Shown here: positions 14,664 to 23,930 of the stretch, piece after piece | How positions within the stretch are numbered: the stretch's first letter is position 1 | Layout of the letters: the number at the start of each line of letters is the position of its first letter | Source of the DNA: Bacillus sp. UNC41MFS5 | GTDB lineage: Bacteria > Bacillota > Bacilli > Bacillales_B > DSM-18226 | Assembly: GCF_000686805.1 (NCBI RefSeq) | Contig: NZ_JMLP01000032.1 | Location: 1 to 26,914 of the forward strand | Length of the DNA stretch: 26,914 nucleotides | Direction of reading: 5' to 3' | Program-made: the position numbers and the translations under genes | The notes under the pieces: generated by a model | What the model was told of the DNA's origin: nothing | The model's database searches: none | What the model saw: only the letters and a program-made list of their open reading frames with translations

Positions 14664-15147
14664 TGTGTTCCAACCTTTCATAATCGGGATGGTTCATAAA
14701 CCACAAAATATACTGACGACATAACCATAATTCAATAATAAAATTGAAAAAACTTCTTATTAGGGTTTCTAAATTATTATTTACAATGTTACTGATTTTA
14801 CCTAGCAAGACCATTGCTAATAAAATCATGACTACCCAAAATAAATAATGTAACAAACGTTTTAAAAAATGTGCATATTTCGGGAATGTTAGTTGAAACA
14901 ATACAGAAAAAAAAGGAAAAACAATATATTCCATAGTCCAATTAATTTTGGTGGCATGTTTGAAAAGCCTAAATGGAGGATCGTACAATCCAAAATATGT
15001 AAGAAATATGCTAAACAACCACGTTAACATCTGAAAAAACAAAAGGGTAGCAAGTGCTTCCCGAAGTCGATTCCGAGGGGTAACTTTCCAAAGAATAAAA
15101 GGTAATGCTATCCATAGGAAGAGCATCACATAAAAATCTGAATTCAT
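14653..15147 (-). CDS. CBO0543-family membrane protein (first of pair)
   Basis: A 164-residue membrane protein related to the following gene. It has the matching blocks RNRLREALATLLFFQMLTWL, PPFRLFKHATKINWTMEYIV and FPFFSVLFQLTFP, and four to five membrane helices. The frame is open for another 41 codons upstream, but the ATG at 15147 is preferred because AAAGGCGGG lies 7 bp before it and a promoter lies just upstream, inside that extension. The role is unknown; sporulation-related expression is possible but cannot be shown from sequence. Confidence 0.8.
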   Translation of the reverse strand: MNSDFYVMLFLWIALPFILWKVTPRNRLREALATLLFFQMLTWLFSIFLTYFGLYDPPFRLFKHATKINWTMEYIVFPFFSVLFQLTFPKYAHFLKRLLHYLFWVVMILLAMVLLGKISNIVNNNLETLIRSFFNFIIELWLCRQYILWFMNHPDYERLEHNEG

Positions 15148-15179
15148 GATTGCCCGCCTTTTTTTAATTAGCTTTTGAT

Positions 15180-15209
15180 ATAATAGAAAAAAATATCCAG
15201 TTTTGTAAA
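15180..15209 (-). promoter_or_regulatory. Promoter of the CBO0543 pair
   Basis: On the minus strand TTTACA (15204-15209), an 18 bp spacer and TATTAT (15180-15185) lie about 35 bp upstream of the preferred start. It supports the shorter gene model. Confidence 0.5.
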
Positions 15210-15236
15210 TGGTGCTTTTATTTGCAATCATCTTCA

Positions 15237-15333
15237 TTGTTTTCGGAAATTTTATGTGATATATTATCAATGTAACTTATTAAAGAGATTTAATAAGTTT
15301 TTTATTCGATACTTATTAAAGTTCTTTAATAAG
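15237..15333 (+). promoter_or_regulatory. ROK promoter with two palindromic operators
   Basis: TTGTTT (15237-15242), a 17 bp spacer and TATATT (15260-15265) form a promoter. A perfect palindrome with 11 bp arms (AACTTATTAAA/TTTAATAAGTT, 4 bp centre) lies at 15274-15299, on or just after the transcription start. A second copy with 9 bp arms (CTTATTAAA/TTTAATAAG, 4 bp centre) lies at 15312-15333. The centres are 36 bp apart. Paired sites like this are typical of dimeric repressors of the NagC/XylR (ROK) type and suggest autoregulation. Confidence 0.7.
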
Positions 15334-15359
15334 GTCATTTTTAAGAGGTGGTGACTCTT

Positions 15360-16385
15360 GTGAATACGACTCCAAAATCGATGGGGAAGGAAATCCTCCG
15401 CGGTATTCGTAAATCTCTTCTAGAACTTGGAAATGCAACAAAAGTTGAACTTAGCGAAAAATTAGGAATCAGTTTCCCTACGATAAGCAAATTCTTAACC
15501 CAAATGGAAAAGGATGGTGAACTTGTTTCAGTTGGTCTTGATGATTCGAGTGGGGGAAGAAGGGCAAAAAGATATACATATAATCCGGAGTATATGTTAG
15601 GGTTGGCCATCTTTTTAGAAAAAACAGAGACAAATTATGTTGTCTTTAACTGTTTAGGTGAAGTGAAGGATGTTGGTAAAACCTCAAGTCTCTTAGCAGT
15701 TGGAGATTTAAGTTTATTAACTGAATGTGTTGAAGAGATATTAGAGAACTATCCGAAAATTAGTTCTATAGCCATCGGTGTACCAGGTTCCGTTGATAAA
15801 GGACGGATTTTTTATATACCAGGGTATGAACATCTTCAAAATATTGACTTAAAGGGATACCTTGAAAATTGTTTCTTCGTACCTGTTGTCATTGAGAACG
15901 ATATGAACGCAGCGGTGCTCGGTTATCACAATAGTAAGGGAATCATGAAAGATAAATCTCTTATTTATATCTATTCAGGTCATAATGGTCCAGGTGCTGG
16001 AATTATGGTAAATGGAGTCGTGGTACGAGGCAGCACGAATTTTTCAGGAGAGGTTTCATTCGTTCCTCAGTACGATGACCAAAATTTTGGCCAAGCTTTG
16101 CAAAATGAATCCAGGACGAAGAAGGCATTTATAGGTGAAGACTATGAAATCGACGCCATTAGCAGGTTAGTAGCTTCATTTGTAGCTATCCTTAATCCTT
16201 ATAGGATTATTTTCTGTGATGATGAAGTCAACCCAAATACCTTAGATCAAATTGTTGATCAAAGCGCAAAGTATATTCCAGCCGAACATCTTCCAGAACT
16301 TATCTTAAGTGATTGGAAACAAGACTATTTATTGGGATTACAAAGTCTGGGGCTTGATCTCATGATTACCGGGATAAGCAGCTAA
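15360..16385 (+). CDS. ROK-family transcriptional regulator
   Basis: A 341-residue protein with an N-terminal winged helix-turn-helix (about residues 12-65: LLELGNATKVELSEKLGISF, then TISKFLTQMEKDG) and a C-terminal ROK/ASKHA sugar-binding domain. The ENDMNAAVLGY motif is kept. However, the usual AGEIGH zinc/substrate histidine is replaced (SGEVSF) and the CxCGxxGC zinc motif is absent. It is therefore likely a sugar-sensing repressor without kinase activity. The start is set by AGGTGGTGA at 15346-15354, which gives 5 bp to the GTG at 15360; earlier in-frame GTGs at 15348 and 15351 lie inside this site. It forms an operon with the permease 42 bp downstream. Confidence 0.88.
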   Translation: MNTTPKSMGKEILRGIRKSLLELGNATKVELSEKLGISFPTISKFLTQMEKDGELVSVGLDDSSGGRRAKRYTYNPEYMLGLAIFLEKTETNYVVFNCLGEVKDVGKTSSLLAVGDLSLLTECVEEILENYPKISSIAIGVPGSVDKGRIFYIPGYEHLQNIDLKGYLENCFFVPVVIENDMNAAVLGYHNSKGIMKDKSLIYIYSGHNGPGAGIMVNGVVVRGSTNFSGEVSFVPQYDDQNFGQALQNESRTKKAFIGEDYEIDAISRLVASFVAILNPYRIIFCDDEVNPNTLDQIVDQSAKYIPAEHLPELILSDWKQDYLLGLQSLGLDLMITGISS

Positions 16386-16427
16386 GAGAATTCAATTCCA
16401 TATGAAAAAATATAAAGGAGGGGTTTT

Positions 16428-17660
16428 ATGGCTACATTCTTTTTACTAATTATTTACTTGGCTTTTATCAGCTTGGGACTACCTGATTCATTACTAGGAG
16501 TGTCATGGCCGATGATGCAATCGGAGTTTGGAGCACCGCTTGAGACTGCCGGATTGCTTTTTATGACGATTGCAGGAGGAACGATCATTTCAAGTTTTGC
16601 TAGCGGAGCTGTATTGAAACGCTTCGGAACGGGTATTGTCACATTTTTTAGTTGTTTCATGACAGCTGGAGCATTACTTGGCTTTCATTTTGCGCCATCG
16701 CTTTTTTGGTTATTTATTTGTGCCATACCACTTGGATTAGGTGCAGGTGCAGTGGATTCAGGATTAAACAATTATGTTGCTTCACATTACAAAGCACACC
16801 ACATGAGTTGGCTACATTGTTTTTGGGGAGTGGGGGCTACACTTGGTCCCGTCATTATGGCTCAGTTTATTTCAGGGCAACATTCTTGGAGAAGCGGGTA
16901 TCTTGCCATCGCCGGTTTGCAGTTTGTATTAGTTGTCATTCTTTTCTTCACGTTGCCTTTATGGAATAAGGTTGGAGGAAACAGCACGGTGACCTCAACA
17001 AATGAGAAAGAACATACAGACGAAGTATATCGTGGTACAGATGCTAAAAATAAAAAACCTTTGCAAATTAGGGGAGTTAAGCTAGCTTTAATTTCTTTCT
17101 TGTTTTATTGTGGCGCAGAGTCAACGATGGGACTTTGGGGAAGCAGTTTCCTGATAAATGTTAAAGAGTTATCCGTAGATACAGCGGCAAATTGGGTGTC
17201 CATCTATTACGGTGGAATAACCTTTGGTAGATTTATAACAGGCTTTATAACCTTAAAAATAAGTAACCGGACGCTCATTCGGGCGGGGCAAATAATCGCA
17301 TTGGCTGGGGCCGTATTCTTATTCCTGCCATTGCCGTCCACGTTCTCGCTTGTTGGTTTTATGATGGTAGGAGTAGGATTGGCACCGATCTTTCCGTGTA
17401 TGTTGCATGAAACGCCAACACGTTTTGGGAAGGAACAATCCCAGACAATCATGGGGTATCAAATGGCAGTTGCTTATACAGGTAGTACGTTTTTGCCGCC
17501 TCTACTTGGTTACCTTGCAGCGCACATAACAATTGGTATCTTTCCATTTGTCATTGCAGGTTTCATTGCAATCATGCTCTTAGGATCTGAGAAATTAAAT
17601 GCCATCATGAATAGGACAGAATTAATAAGTGTAAAAAATAACAACTCCACAGTCATTTAA
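16428..17660 (+). CDS. MFS permease, FucP-like sugar transporter type
   Basis: A 410-residue membrane protein with 12 predicted helices and a cytoplasmic central loop at about residues 185-215. The N-terminus (GLPDSLLGVSWPMMQSEFGA) and the block GLGAGAVDSGLNNYVASHY, HMSWLHCFWGVGATLGP match bacterial MFS proteins of the fucose/glucose permease type. A strong AAAGGAGGGG lies 7 bp before the ATG. Co-transcription with a ROK regulator suggests sugar or sugar-derivative uptake controlled by that sugar. There is no kinase, hydrolase or isomerase nearby, so the substrate is not deducible. Confidence 0.88.
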   Translation: MATFFLLIIYLAFISLGLPDSLLGVSWPMMQSEFGAPLETAGLLFMTIAGGTIISSFASGAVLKRFGTGIVTFFSCFMTAGALLGFHFAPSLFWLFICAIPLGLGAGAVDSGLNNYVASHYKAHHMSWLHCFWGVGATLGPVIMAQFISGQHSWRSGYLAIAGLQFVLVVILFFTLPLWNKVGGNSTVTSTNEKEHTDEVYRGTDAKNKKPLQIRGVKLALISFLFYCGAESTMGLWGSSFLINVKELSVDTAANWVSIYYGGITFGRFITGFITLKISNRTLIRAGQIIALAGAVFLFLPLPSTFSLVGFMMVGVGLAPIFPCMLHETPTRFGKEQSQTIMGYQMAVAYTGSTFLPPLLGYLAAHITIGIFPFVIAGFIAIMLLGSEKLNAIMNRTELISVKNNNSTVI

Positions 17661-17781
17661 ACTTAAGATGTTCTAACACAAAAGGGCGTTCATTGTATTC
17701 GTAAGGGCTTTATGGAATAATTGACATTGAGGGTCTACCTAACAATGAATAACAATTTGATATTGATGGAGGAGATTCTAA

Positions 17782-18108
17782 ATGTCGCCTAACAGCTCTA
17801 GCGATCATACAGAAAAAATACACTTTATGTTAACATCCACTCCGCCGAGAGTAACGTTTCACCAGGATATGACAGAAGAAGAGCGTAGTATTATGCAACA
17901 ACATATTTCATATTGGATGGACAAGCAGAATCAAGGGATTGCATTGGTGTTCGGACCGGTTCTTAATCCTTCAGCCCCGCACGGACTAGCAATTATAGAA
18001 GTTGAGAATGAGGAACAAGTTCCAAAACTTGTCTCAGAAGACCCAGCCGTTGTTGCAGGAATAATGACAACGGAATATTACCCTATGAAAGCAATCATAA
18101 AAAAATAA
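17782..18108 (+). CDS. YciI-like protein
   Basis: A 108-residue protein with the YCII-related fold: a first strand (IHFMLTSTPPRVTF), the helix with the conserved His in MQQHISYWMDKQNQG, VFGPVLNPSAPHGLAIIEV, and the conserved Asp in VSEDPAVVAGI. YciI-type proteins are small dimers with a His-Asp pair, sometimes hydrolase or dehalogenase-like, generally of unknown role. GGAGGAG lies 7 bp before the ATG. It is separated by 121 bp from the permease. An upstream TTGACA lacks a good -10 at the right distance, so its promoter is uncertain. Confidence 0.85.
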   Translation: MSPNSSSDHTEKIHFMLTSTPPRVTFHQDMTEEERSIMQQHISYWMDKQNQGIALVFGPVLNPSAPHGLAIIEVENEEQVPKLVSEDPAVVAGIMTTEYYPMKAIIKK

Positions 18109-18237
18109 TATAATCCCTTTATCATGCGTAAGCCCCCTGTTTTGCAGCACTGAGGTGAAGTACATTGGACCCCAATTTAAAGTGATAAAATTGTATGAAT
18201 TGGAAAACAATAGTACTTAAGAAAGGAGGGCTTGGAA

Positions 18238-18627
18238 ATGTATTTGAAAAAGTGGTTAACTGTAGTGGTCGTTTTACTTGCGATGATTGTGGTAATGGCA
18301 GCTCCAGGTTCACTCTCGGTATTCGCCGAATCCAGCGTCGCAACACAGCCTGTACAGAAAGTGAATGCGATAGAGGTTCAGTTGCACGATGATTACTTTC
18401 ATCCGAAAGCCATCACAATTGCGAATGGACAAACGACAACCTTGATATTGAAAAACCAAGGTAAGAAAAAGCACACCTTCACCGTGGAAAAGCTCGGAAT
18501 TAACACCGAAGTCCAGCCGGGAACAGAAACAACCATTGCTGTGACAACGAAAAATCCCGGTACATATGAACTGATTTGCCGGTACCATTTCCAGTCAGGA
18601 ATGGTTGGGAAAGTAATCGTGAAATAA
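18238..18627 (+). CDS. Exported cupredoxin-domain protein
   Basis: A 129-residue protein with a signal peptide (MYLKKW, a 16-residue hydrophobic core, likely cleavage after VFA at residue 30) and one cupredoxin domain. All four type-1 copper ligands are visible: His79 in KKHTF, then Cys114, His117 and Met122 in CRYHFQSGM. It is therefore probably a blue-copper electron carrier or copper-binding protein on the outer face of the membrane. The ATG at 18238 is chosen over a TTG two codons earlier because GAAAGGAGGG ends 8 bp before it. No copper-export or oxidase genes are adjacent. A clear terminator follows. Confidence 0.88.
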   Translation: MYLKKWLTVVVVLLAMIVVMAAPGSLSVFAESSVATQPVQKVNAIEVQLHDDYFHPKAITIANGQTTTLILKNQGKKKHTFTVEKLGINTEVQPGTETTIAVTTKNPGTYELICRYHFQSGMVGKVIVK

Positions 18628-18628
18628 C

Positions 18629-18656
18629 AGCAGGGCCAAATCGGCCTTGCTTTTTT
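18629..18656 (+). terminator. Terminator after the cupredoxin gene
   Basis: A 9 bp stem with G-U pairs, AGCAGGGCC/GGCCTTGCT, with a 5-nt loop runs into six T, starting 2 bp after the stop codon. Confidence 0.85.
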
Positions 18657-18755
18657 CATAGGCAACAGTGTATTGGTTCAAAAATTGTATGATTATTGTT
18701 AGTTACGAAAATTCTTAAGGTAATTCGTCACTCTAGAATGATCCTTTTCCTCCAC

Positions 18756-18785
18756 AATAAAGGACCCCACCATTAGGCAGGGGAT
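18756..18785 (-). terminator. Possible terminator of the YqhC-like gene
   Basis: On the minus strand CCCC and GGGG arms with an inner GCC/GGT and a bulge fold just after the stop codon, followed by TCCTTTATT. The signal is weak. Confidence 0.35.
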
Positions 18786-19703
18786 TCAGGCATTTATCGT
18801 TTCGTCATTCTTCTCCCTCAGCCGCTTAATATCTTCTTTTGGTGGAAAACCAAACATACGCGAATATTCACGGCTGAATTGTGAGGGGCTTTCGTAACCT
18901 ACTTGGAATGCAACATCTGCTGCATCTGCTGATTCCGATAGTAATAGGCTTCGGGCTCCTTGAAGTCTCAGTTGTTTTTGGAATTGAATGGGACTCATCG
19001 CGGTAATCTCTTTAAAGTGCCGATGAAGGGAAGAAACACTCATATTTGCTATTTCGGCAAGTTCCTCAATCTTAAAAGACTTTTCATAGTTTTTCATGAT
19101 ATGTTCAATCACATCACTAATTTGATGGGTAGAACTCCCTTCAATGGCTATTTGTTTCAACATCCCCCCATGATCTCCTTGAAGCACCCGATAGATGATT
19201 TCTTTTACGATTAGAGGAGAAAGTACCTTGATGTCTTTCGGAGTATCTAGCAAACGAGCTAATCTTGTAACCGCGTCTAGCAAAGATGGCTCAATTTTAC
19301 TGACATACATTCCTCGTTTAGCATTTTCCTTCTTTTCAACTCCCATTTGGAATTCACGTAACACCTCCAATATTTCACTCGGTGTAAATTCAAGTTTAAG
19401 AGCCAGATAAGGAACTTCGGATGAGGATTCCGTAACTTGACCGGTAATTGGCAGGTTAACAGATGCAACAAGGTAATCGGCAGGACCGTACATGAAGCGC
19501 TCCTGTGAAAGCAATACCTCCTTCATCCCTTGAACGACAATGCATAAGGAAGGCTTATGAACTCCATAATTTGGTCCAATATCATTAGAATAACGGGAGA
19601 AAAATAAAGAAGGAATAGCAGTCATTTGAGTTCCGTCCCGTCCTGTGTGATTCTCTATGATTTTGGCGAGTTCTACTCGTTGTCTGTATAATTGTTCAAA
19701 CAT
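18786..19703 (-). CDS. AraC-family regulator, YqhC-like
   Basis: A 305-residue protein with the AraC_N sensor domain (about 20-180: VHKPSLCIVVQGMKEVLL, YGPADYLVASVNLPITGQV) and a C-terminal double helix-turn-helix (about 200-300: FKIEELAEIANMSVSSLHRH, then DVAFQVGYESPSQFSREYSR). This is the architecture of E. coli YqhC, which responds to reactive aldehydes and activates an aldehyde reductase and the aldo/keto reductase DkgA. Here two aldo/keto reductases lie divergently, the same logic. GAGGAATT precedes the ATG and a promoter (TTTACG, 18 bp, TATAAT) lies upstream on the minus strand at 19741-19770. The inducer is inferred, not shown. Confidence 0.88.
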   Translation of the reverse strand: MFEQLYRQRVELAKIIENHTGRDGTQMTAIPSLFFSRYSNDIGPNYGVHKPSLCIVVQGMKEVLLSQERFMYGPADYLVASVNLPITGQVTESSSEVPYLALKLEFTPSEILEVLREFQMGVEKKENAKRGMYVSKIEPSLLDAVTRLARLLDTPKDIKVLSPLIVKEIIYRVLQGDHGGMLKQIAIEGSSTHQISDVIEHIMKNYEKSFKIEELAEIANMSVSSLHRHFKEITAMSPIQFQKQLRLQGARSLLLSESADAADVAFQVGYESPSQFSREYSRMFGFPPKEDIKRLREKNDETINA

Positions 19704-19740
19704 AAAATTCCTCCTTTGTTTTCTTCATCGCGATAGTCTC

Positions 19741-19770
19741 ATTATAATGGGTATTTGCTTTTTTCGTAAA
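19741..19770 (-). promoter_or_regulatory. Promoter of the YqhC-like gene
   Basis: On the minus strand TTTACG, an 18 bp spacer and a perfect TATAAT lie about 40 bp upstream of the ATG. Confidence 0.5.
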
Positions 19771-19782
19771 TGGCTGTGAGAG

Positions 19783-19810
19783 GATTGTGCAATCATTTGA
19801 TACGATTGTG
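19783..19810 (+). promoter_or_regulatory. Candidate AraC-type operator: direct repeat at 21 bp
   Basis: GATTGTG occurs at 19783-19789 and 19804-19810, exactly 21 bp (two helical turns) apart. It lies between the divergent regulator and reductase genes, about 75 bp before the reductase start. Direct half-sites at this spacing are the hallmark of AraC-family activator sites. Confidence 0.5.
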
Positions 19811-19885
19811 ATACCAGGCATGATTTCATTTGTTGCATAATAAGAGCATCATCTAATGGTTAATAAAAGTGAAGGAAGGAAAAAA

Positions 19886-20851
19886 ATGAAAAAGCGTAAA
19901 TTAGGAAAAAGTGGATTGGAAGTTTCTGCTATTGGGCTTGGTTGTATGGGAATGGATCATGCTTATGGAAAACAGGCTGATCGTGATGAAATGATTAAAT
20001 TGATTCGTAAAGCCGTTGAACTTGGCAGCAATTTTTTTGATACGGCTGTGGTCTATGGGGAATCCAATGAAGAATTATTAGGTGAAGCACTTTCAGCAGT
20101 AAGAAATGAAGTTGTGATTGCGACTAAATTTGGAATTTCTGGACAAGAAATGGCAAATGGTCTCCCTCAAAATATTTTAAATAGCACCCCAGAATCTATT
20201 AGAGAACAATTAGAAGGTTCCTTAAAAAGATTAAAAGTCGATTGCATCGATTTATATTATCAACATCGTACGGACCCGAATGTTGAACCAGAAGCGGTTG
20301 CAGAAACGATGAAAGAATTAATGGCTGAAGGAAAAATTAAAGCGTGGGGATTATCTAATGCACCAATTGATTATATGAAACGTGCACATGCTGTATGTCC
20401 AATTGCTGCCATTGAAAATCAATACTCCATGATGTGGCGTGAACCAGAAAAAGAATTATTTGATCTTTGTGAAGAATTAGAGATTTCTTTTGTGGCTTAC
20501 AGTCCATTAGGAAACGGTTTCTTAAGCGGAAAATACACAAAAGATACAAAATATGAAGAAGGCGATTTTAGAAGTTTCATGGGCAGATTCAAACCTGAAG
20601 TAATTGATCATAACCAAGCGTTATTAGAATTAATTGCTGAAGTTGCTGAAGGTAAGAATGCAACCTCTGCACAAGTTGTACTAGCATGGGAATTAGCTCA
20701 AAAACCATTTATTATTCCAATTCCAGGCACAACAAAATTGCACAGATTAGAAGAGAACATAGGTGGGGCTGATATCGAATTAACAAAAGAAGAGTTAGAA
20801 CGCTTAAATATAGCACTATCTGAAATTGATATTGATGAAACACATTTCTAA
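19886..20851 (+). CDS. Aldo/keto reductase (first)
   Basis: A 321-residue (beta/alpha)8-barrel NADPH-dependent reductase. The catalytic tetrad is present: Asp52 and Tyr57 (FFDTAVVYGES), Lys81 (VVIATKFG) and His127 (YYQHRTDP). The family signature at the N-terminus, KLGKSGLEVSAIGLGCMGM, and the C-terminal IPGTTKLHRLEEN cofactor-binding block are intact. Likely role: reduction of aldehydes or ketones in the cytosol. The start at 19886 follows GAAGGAAGG at 6 bp; an in-frame ATG ten codons earlier has no ribosome binding site. The second reductase follows 39 bp later in the same operon, under the divergent YqhC-like regulator. Confidence 0.92.
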   Translation: MKKRKLGKSGLEVSAIGLGCMGMDHAYGKQADRDEMIKLIRKAVELGSNFFDTAVVYGESNEELLGEALSAVRNEVVIATKFGISGQEMANGLPQNILNSTPESIREQLEGSLKRLKVDCIDLYYQHRTDPNVEPEAVAETMKELMAEGKIKAWGLSNAPIDYMKRAHAVCPIAAIENQYSMMWREPEKELFDLCEELEISFVAYSPLGNGFLSGKYTKDTKYEEGDFRSFMGRFKPEVIDHNQALLELIAEVAEGKNATSAQVVLAWELAQKPFIIPIPGTTKLHRLEENIGGADIELTKEELERLNIALSEIDIDETHF

Positions 20852-20869
20852 AAAAATAAGTTTCATTAA

Positions 20870-21742
<873 letters not shown>

Positions 21743-21799
21743 ATTCAGGTCGTTCTTAGGAAACTGAAGCTTATATGAAATGATTCTAGTAAAAAGAAG

Positions 21800-21838
21800 G
21801 CCCCTCTCAGCCAATCTAGCTGATTTTGAGGGGCTTTT
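21800..21838. terminator. Shared bidirectional terminator between convergent genes
   Basis: A 7 bp stem, GCCCCTC/GAGGGGC, with an inner TCAGC/GCTGA stem, has TTTT on the plus side and CTTCTTTTT on the minus side. The TAG of the convergent EamA gene (21816-21818) lies inside the loop region, so the minus-strand hairpin uses the end of that coding sequence. Confidence 0.8.
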
Positions 21839-22760
21839 GATTTTTAGAAAGTTGGTTACGCTTTGATGAAGACTCTTTATTCAAAGCTAACAAGAATATC
21901 AATCCAATGATACAAGTTGTACCAACCCATTGGAATAGACCAAACGGTTCTTTTAACCAAAAGACTGTTGTTAAAACGGCAGCAAGTGGCTCTATGCTGC
22001 CAAGAAGACTTGATTCTTTAGGTGCCAAACTTTGTAAACTTTCAATATAGAACCAAAAAGCAAACATCGTACCAAAAATGATCACGAAGACTAAATAATA
22101 ATAAGCATCTAACGGTAAGCTTGTAAAGTCCATTTGCCAAGGCGGATGGATAAAACTTAAGGCATAACCACCGATCAACATAGCCCAACCGACAATGACC
22201 AGGGAATCGAATTGCGCAAGGAGTGGAACGGCATAAAGTGTATAAAAAGCTAAAGCGAATCCTGATAAAACACCCCAAACAATTGCAGGTGTTGACACAG
22301 ATAATTGAGAGATGGAGCCATTTGTTAATAAGAAAAAACAACCTACTAATGCGAGAATAACAGTTAACAAATCTCTTTTTGTTAGAACCGATTGTTTACG
22401 GAAAATTAGGTATATGATAATCATAACAGGTGCTAAATACTGAAGTAGTGTTGCAACAGCAGCATTTCCATGTTCAATGGAGGCCATATAAGTGTATTGA
22501 ACCGCAAGCATACCGAGTAACCCGAAGATAATCAGTTGAATCGCTGTTTTGCGGGTTTTCCAAACACCTAATATCTGGGAGCGATCCTTTCCGAAAAATT
22601 GAACGGTTAAGAGTAAACAACCAGCTATAAGCAAGCGAATCGTTACCAGCCAATCTACATCGATTTGATACTGATGAAAAAGCTTTTTTGCAACTGTGCC
22701 ACCAATTCCCCAAAATACTGCTCCTGTGATAACAAGAAGTATTCCCTTCTGTCTATTCAT
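21816..22760 (-). CDS. EamA/DMT-family transporter (second copy)
   Basis: A 314-residue protein with ten membrane helices in two EamA repeats ([20 protein letters not shown], then [20 protein letters not shown]). The conserved helix-4 block is [20 protein letters not shown] and the helix-9 block is [20 protein letters not shown]. The tail is short and basic ([17 protein letters not shown]). It is likely a metabolite exporter, closest in pattern to RhaT/YdcZ-type amino-acid exporters. GGTGGAG lies 8 bp before the ATG. It diverges from a cupin-AraC regulator, the probable controller. It is not a close copy of the EamA gene at 9690. Confidence 0.9.
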   Translation of the reverse strand: MNRQKGILLVITGAVFWGIGGTVAKKLFHQYQIDVDWLVTIRLLIAGCLLLTVQFFGKDRSQILGVWKTRKTAIQLIIFGLLGMLAVQYTYMASIEHGNAAVATLLQYLAPVMIIIYLIFRKQSVLTKRDLLTVILALVGCFFLLTNGSISQLSVSTPAIVWGVLSGFALAFYTLYAVPLLAQFDSLVIVGWAMLIGGYALSFIHPPWQMDFTSLPLDAYYYLVFVIIFGTMFAFWFYIESLQSLAPKESSLLGSIEPLAAVLTTVFWLKEPFGLFQWVGTTCIIGLIFLLALNKESSSKRNQLSKNQKPLKIS

Positions 22761-22794
22761 GATTGATTCTCCACCTTAAAATATAAAAATAGTG

Positions 22795-22808
22795 TTATAA
22801 TATTATAA
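22795..22808. promoter_or_regulatory. AT palindrome in the divergent EamA/AraC promoter region
   Basis: TTATAATATTATAA is a perfect 14 bp palindrome containing a TATAAT on each strand, midway between the divergent genes. It may supply the -10 element for either direction. Confidence 0.35.
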
Positions 22809-22879
22809 ATCATAAGCGGAAAATCTCTGAAATAATACCCAAATTGAATGAAAAAATATAAATATATTGAGGTGATTAT

Positions 22880-23782
22880 ATGCAAATGATGGATTTTTTG
22901 GTGGACCAAAGTTTAAAAGAATTAACTGAACATCGTACAGTTGTCTTACCGATTGCATGTTACGAAACTACGATTAACCAAAATATTAATGGATATATTC
23001 CACTTCACTGGCATGATGAATTTCAGTTTGTTCTCGTTGTAAAAGGAGAAGCCATTTTTCAAATAAATGAAGAAAATATGATTGTTCAAGAAGGAGAGGG
23101 GCTCTTTATAAATAGTGGCTGCCTGCACATGGCAAAAGATCTGAATGATTCGGGCTGCGTCTATATTTGTTTAAATGTTTCTCCAAGTTTCGTTTTATCA
23201 CAAGAACTTTATACAACCTTTGTATCCCCTTATATTCAGGCGACCAATATACCGTATTTAACCTTGGTTCCAAAGGAACTTTGGGCGAAAAATATTTTGG
23301 ACTCTATTATGAACATCAATCAGTTGATTAAACAAAATCTACCATACTACGAAATCGACATCAGCGTCCATCTCACGTTAATGTGGAAGAACCTCATTAT
23401 GAATGGTATTCAATTAGAATACGAACAGCCGGAAATGATAAAGAATCATCGAATGAAGCAAATGTTACATTGGATTCACTTACACTATGCTGAAAAAATC
23501 CTGTTGGACGATATTGCACGAGCTGGTCAACTAAGCCGTTCCGAATGCTGTCGATACTTCAAACGGATTTTAAAAACATCACCTTTGAACTATGTAACCG
23601 ATTATCGAATTCAAAAAAGTTTAGTTTTACTACAACAACCAGAATCCAATGTCACAGATGTTGCCTATCAAGTAGGATTTAACAGCACAAGTTATTTCAT
23701 TGATAAATTCCGAAAGTCGATGAACCTGACCCCATTGGCCTATAAAAAACATAAATATACCGGTTTACTTGTGAAGGAGTAG
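22880..23782 (+). CDS. AraC-family regulator with cupin sensor domain
   Basis: A 300-residue protein. Residues 20-120 form a cupin (HWHDEFQFVLVVKGEAIF, VQEGEGLFINSGCLHMA) and residues 195-295 carry two helix-turn-helices (KILLDDIARAGQLSRSECCR, then VTDVAYQVGFNSTSYFIDKF). This is the common cytosolic ligand-sensing AraC layout. GAGGTG lies 5 bp before the ATG. It diverges from the EamA exporter with 119 bp between, so it probably activates that exporter in response to its substrate. It is distinct from the YqhC-like AraC protein. Confidence 0.9.
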   Translation: MQMMDFLVDQSLKELTEHRTVVLPIACYETTINQNINGYIPLHWHDEFQFVLVVKGEAIFQINEENMIVQEGEGLFINSGCLHMAKDLNDSGCVYICLNVSPSFVLSQELYTTFVSPYIQATNIPYLTLVPKELWAKNILDSIMNINQLIKQNLPYYEIDISVHLTLMWKNLIMNGIQLEYEQPEMIKNHRMKQMLHWIHLHYAEKILLDDIARAGQLSRSECCRYFKRILKTSPLNYVTDYRIQKSLVLLQQPESNVTDVAYQVGFNSTSYFIDKFRKSMNLTPLAYKKHKYTGLLVKE

Positions 23783-23840
23783 ACTTAAAATAACGGGTGT
23801 GAGAGTTGAAGAACCAGCTGCCATTTTGGTGGCTTTTCTT
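23782..23840 (+). repeat. Dispersed repeat copy D with terminator
   Basis: Starting at the last base of the AraC stop codon: ACTTAAAATAACGGGTGT, AGTTGAAGAA, then a GCTGCCA/TGGTGGC stem (two G-U pairs) and TTTTCTT. It matches the consensus of copies B and C, and its hairpin plus the following CTTAGTGTG matches copy E at 22 of 27 positions. It probably ends the AraC transcript. Confidence 0.55.
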
Positions 23841-23930
23841 AGTGTGTGGTAAAGAAGATTGCAATTAAATGTTATATGCAATAGCTTGTCTTCATAACTA
23901 TGTATAAAAGGCATAGGGTGTGAAAAATTC

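Noticed and set aside
18125..18185. Possible solo terminal repeat of an IS3-type element (CATTGGACCCCAATTT region)
   Set aside because: Only a short resemblance to IS150-type ends; no second end, no target duplication and no transposase remnant.
18310..18665. Two minus-strand open frames over the cupredoxin gene
   Set aside because: Both are antisense to a gene with a signal peptide and a full set of copper ligands, and neither has a ribosome binding site.
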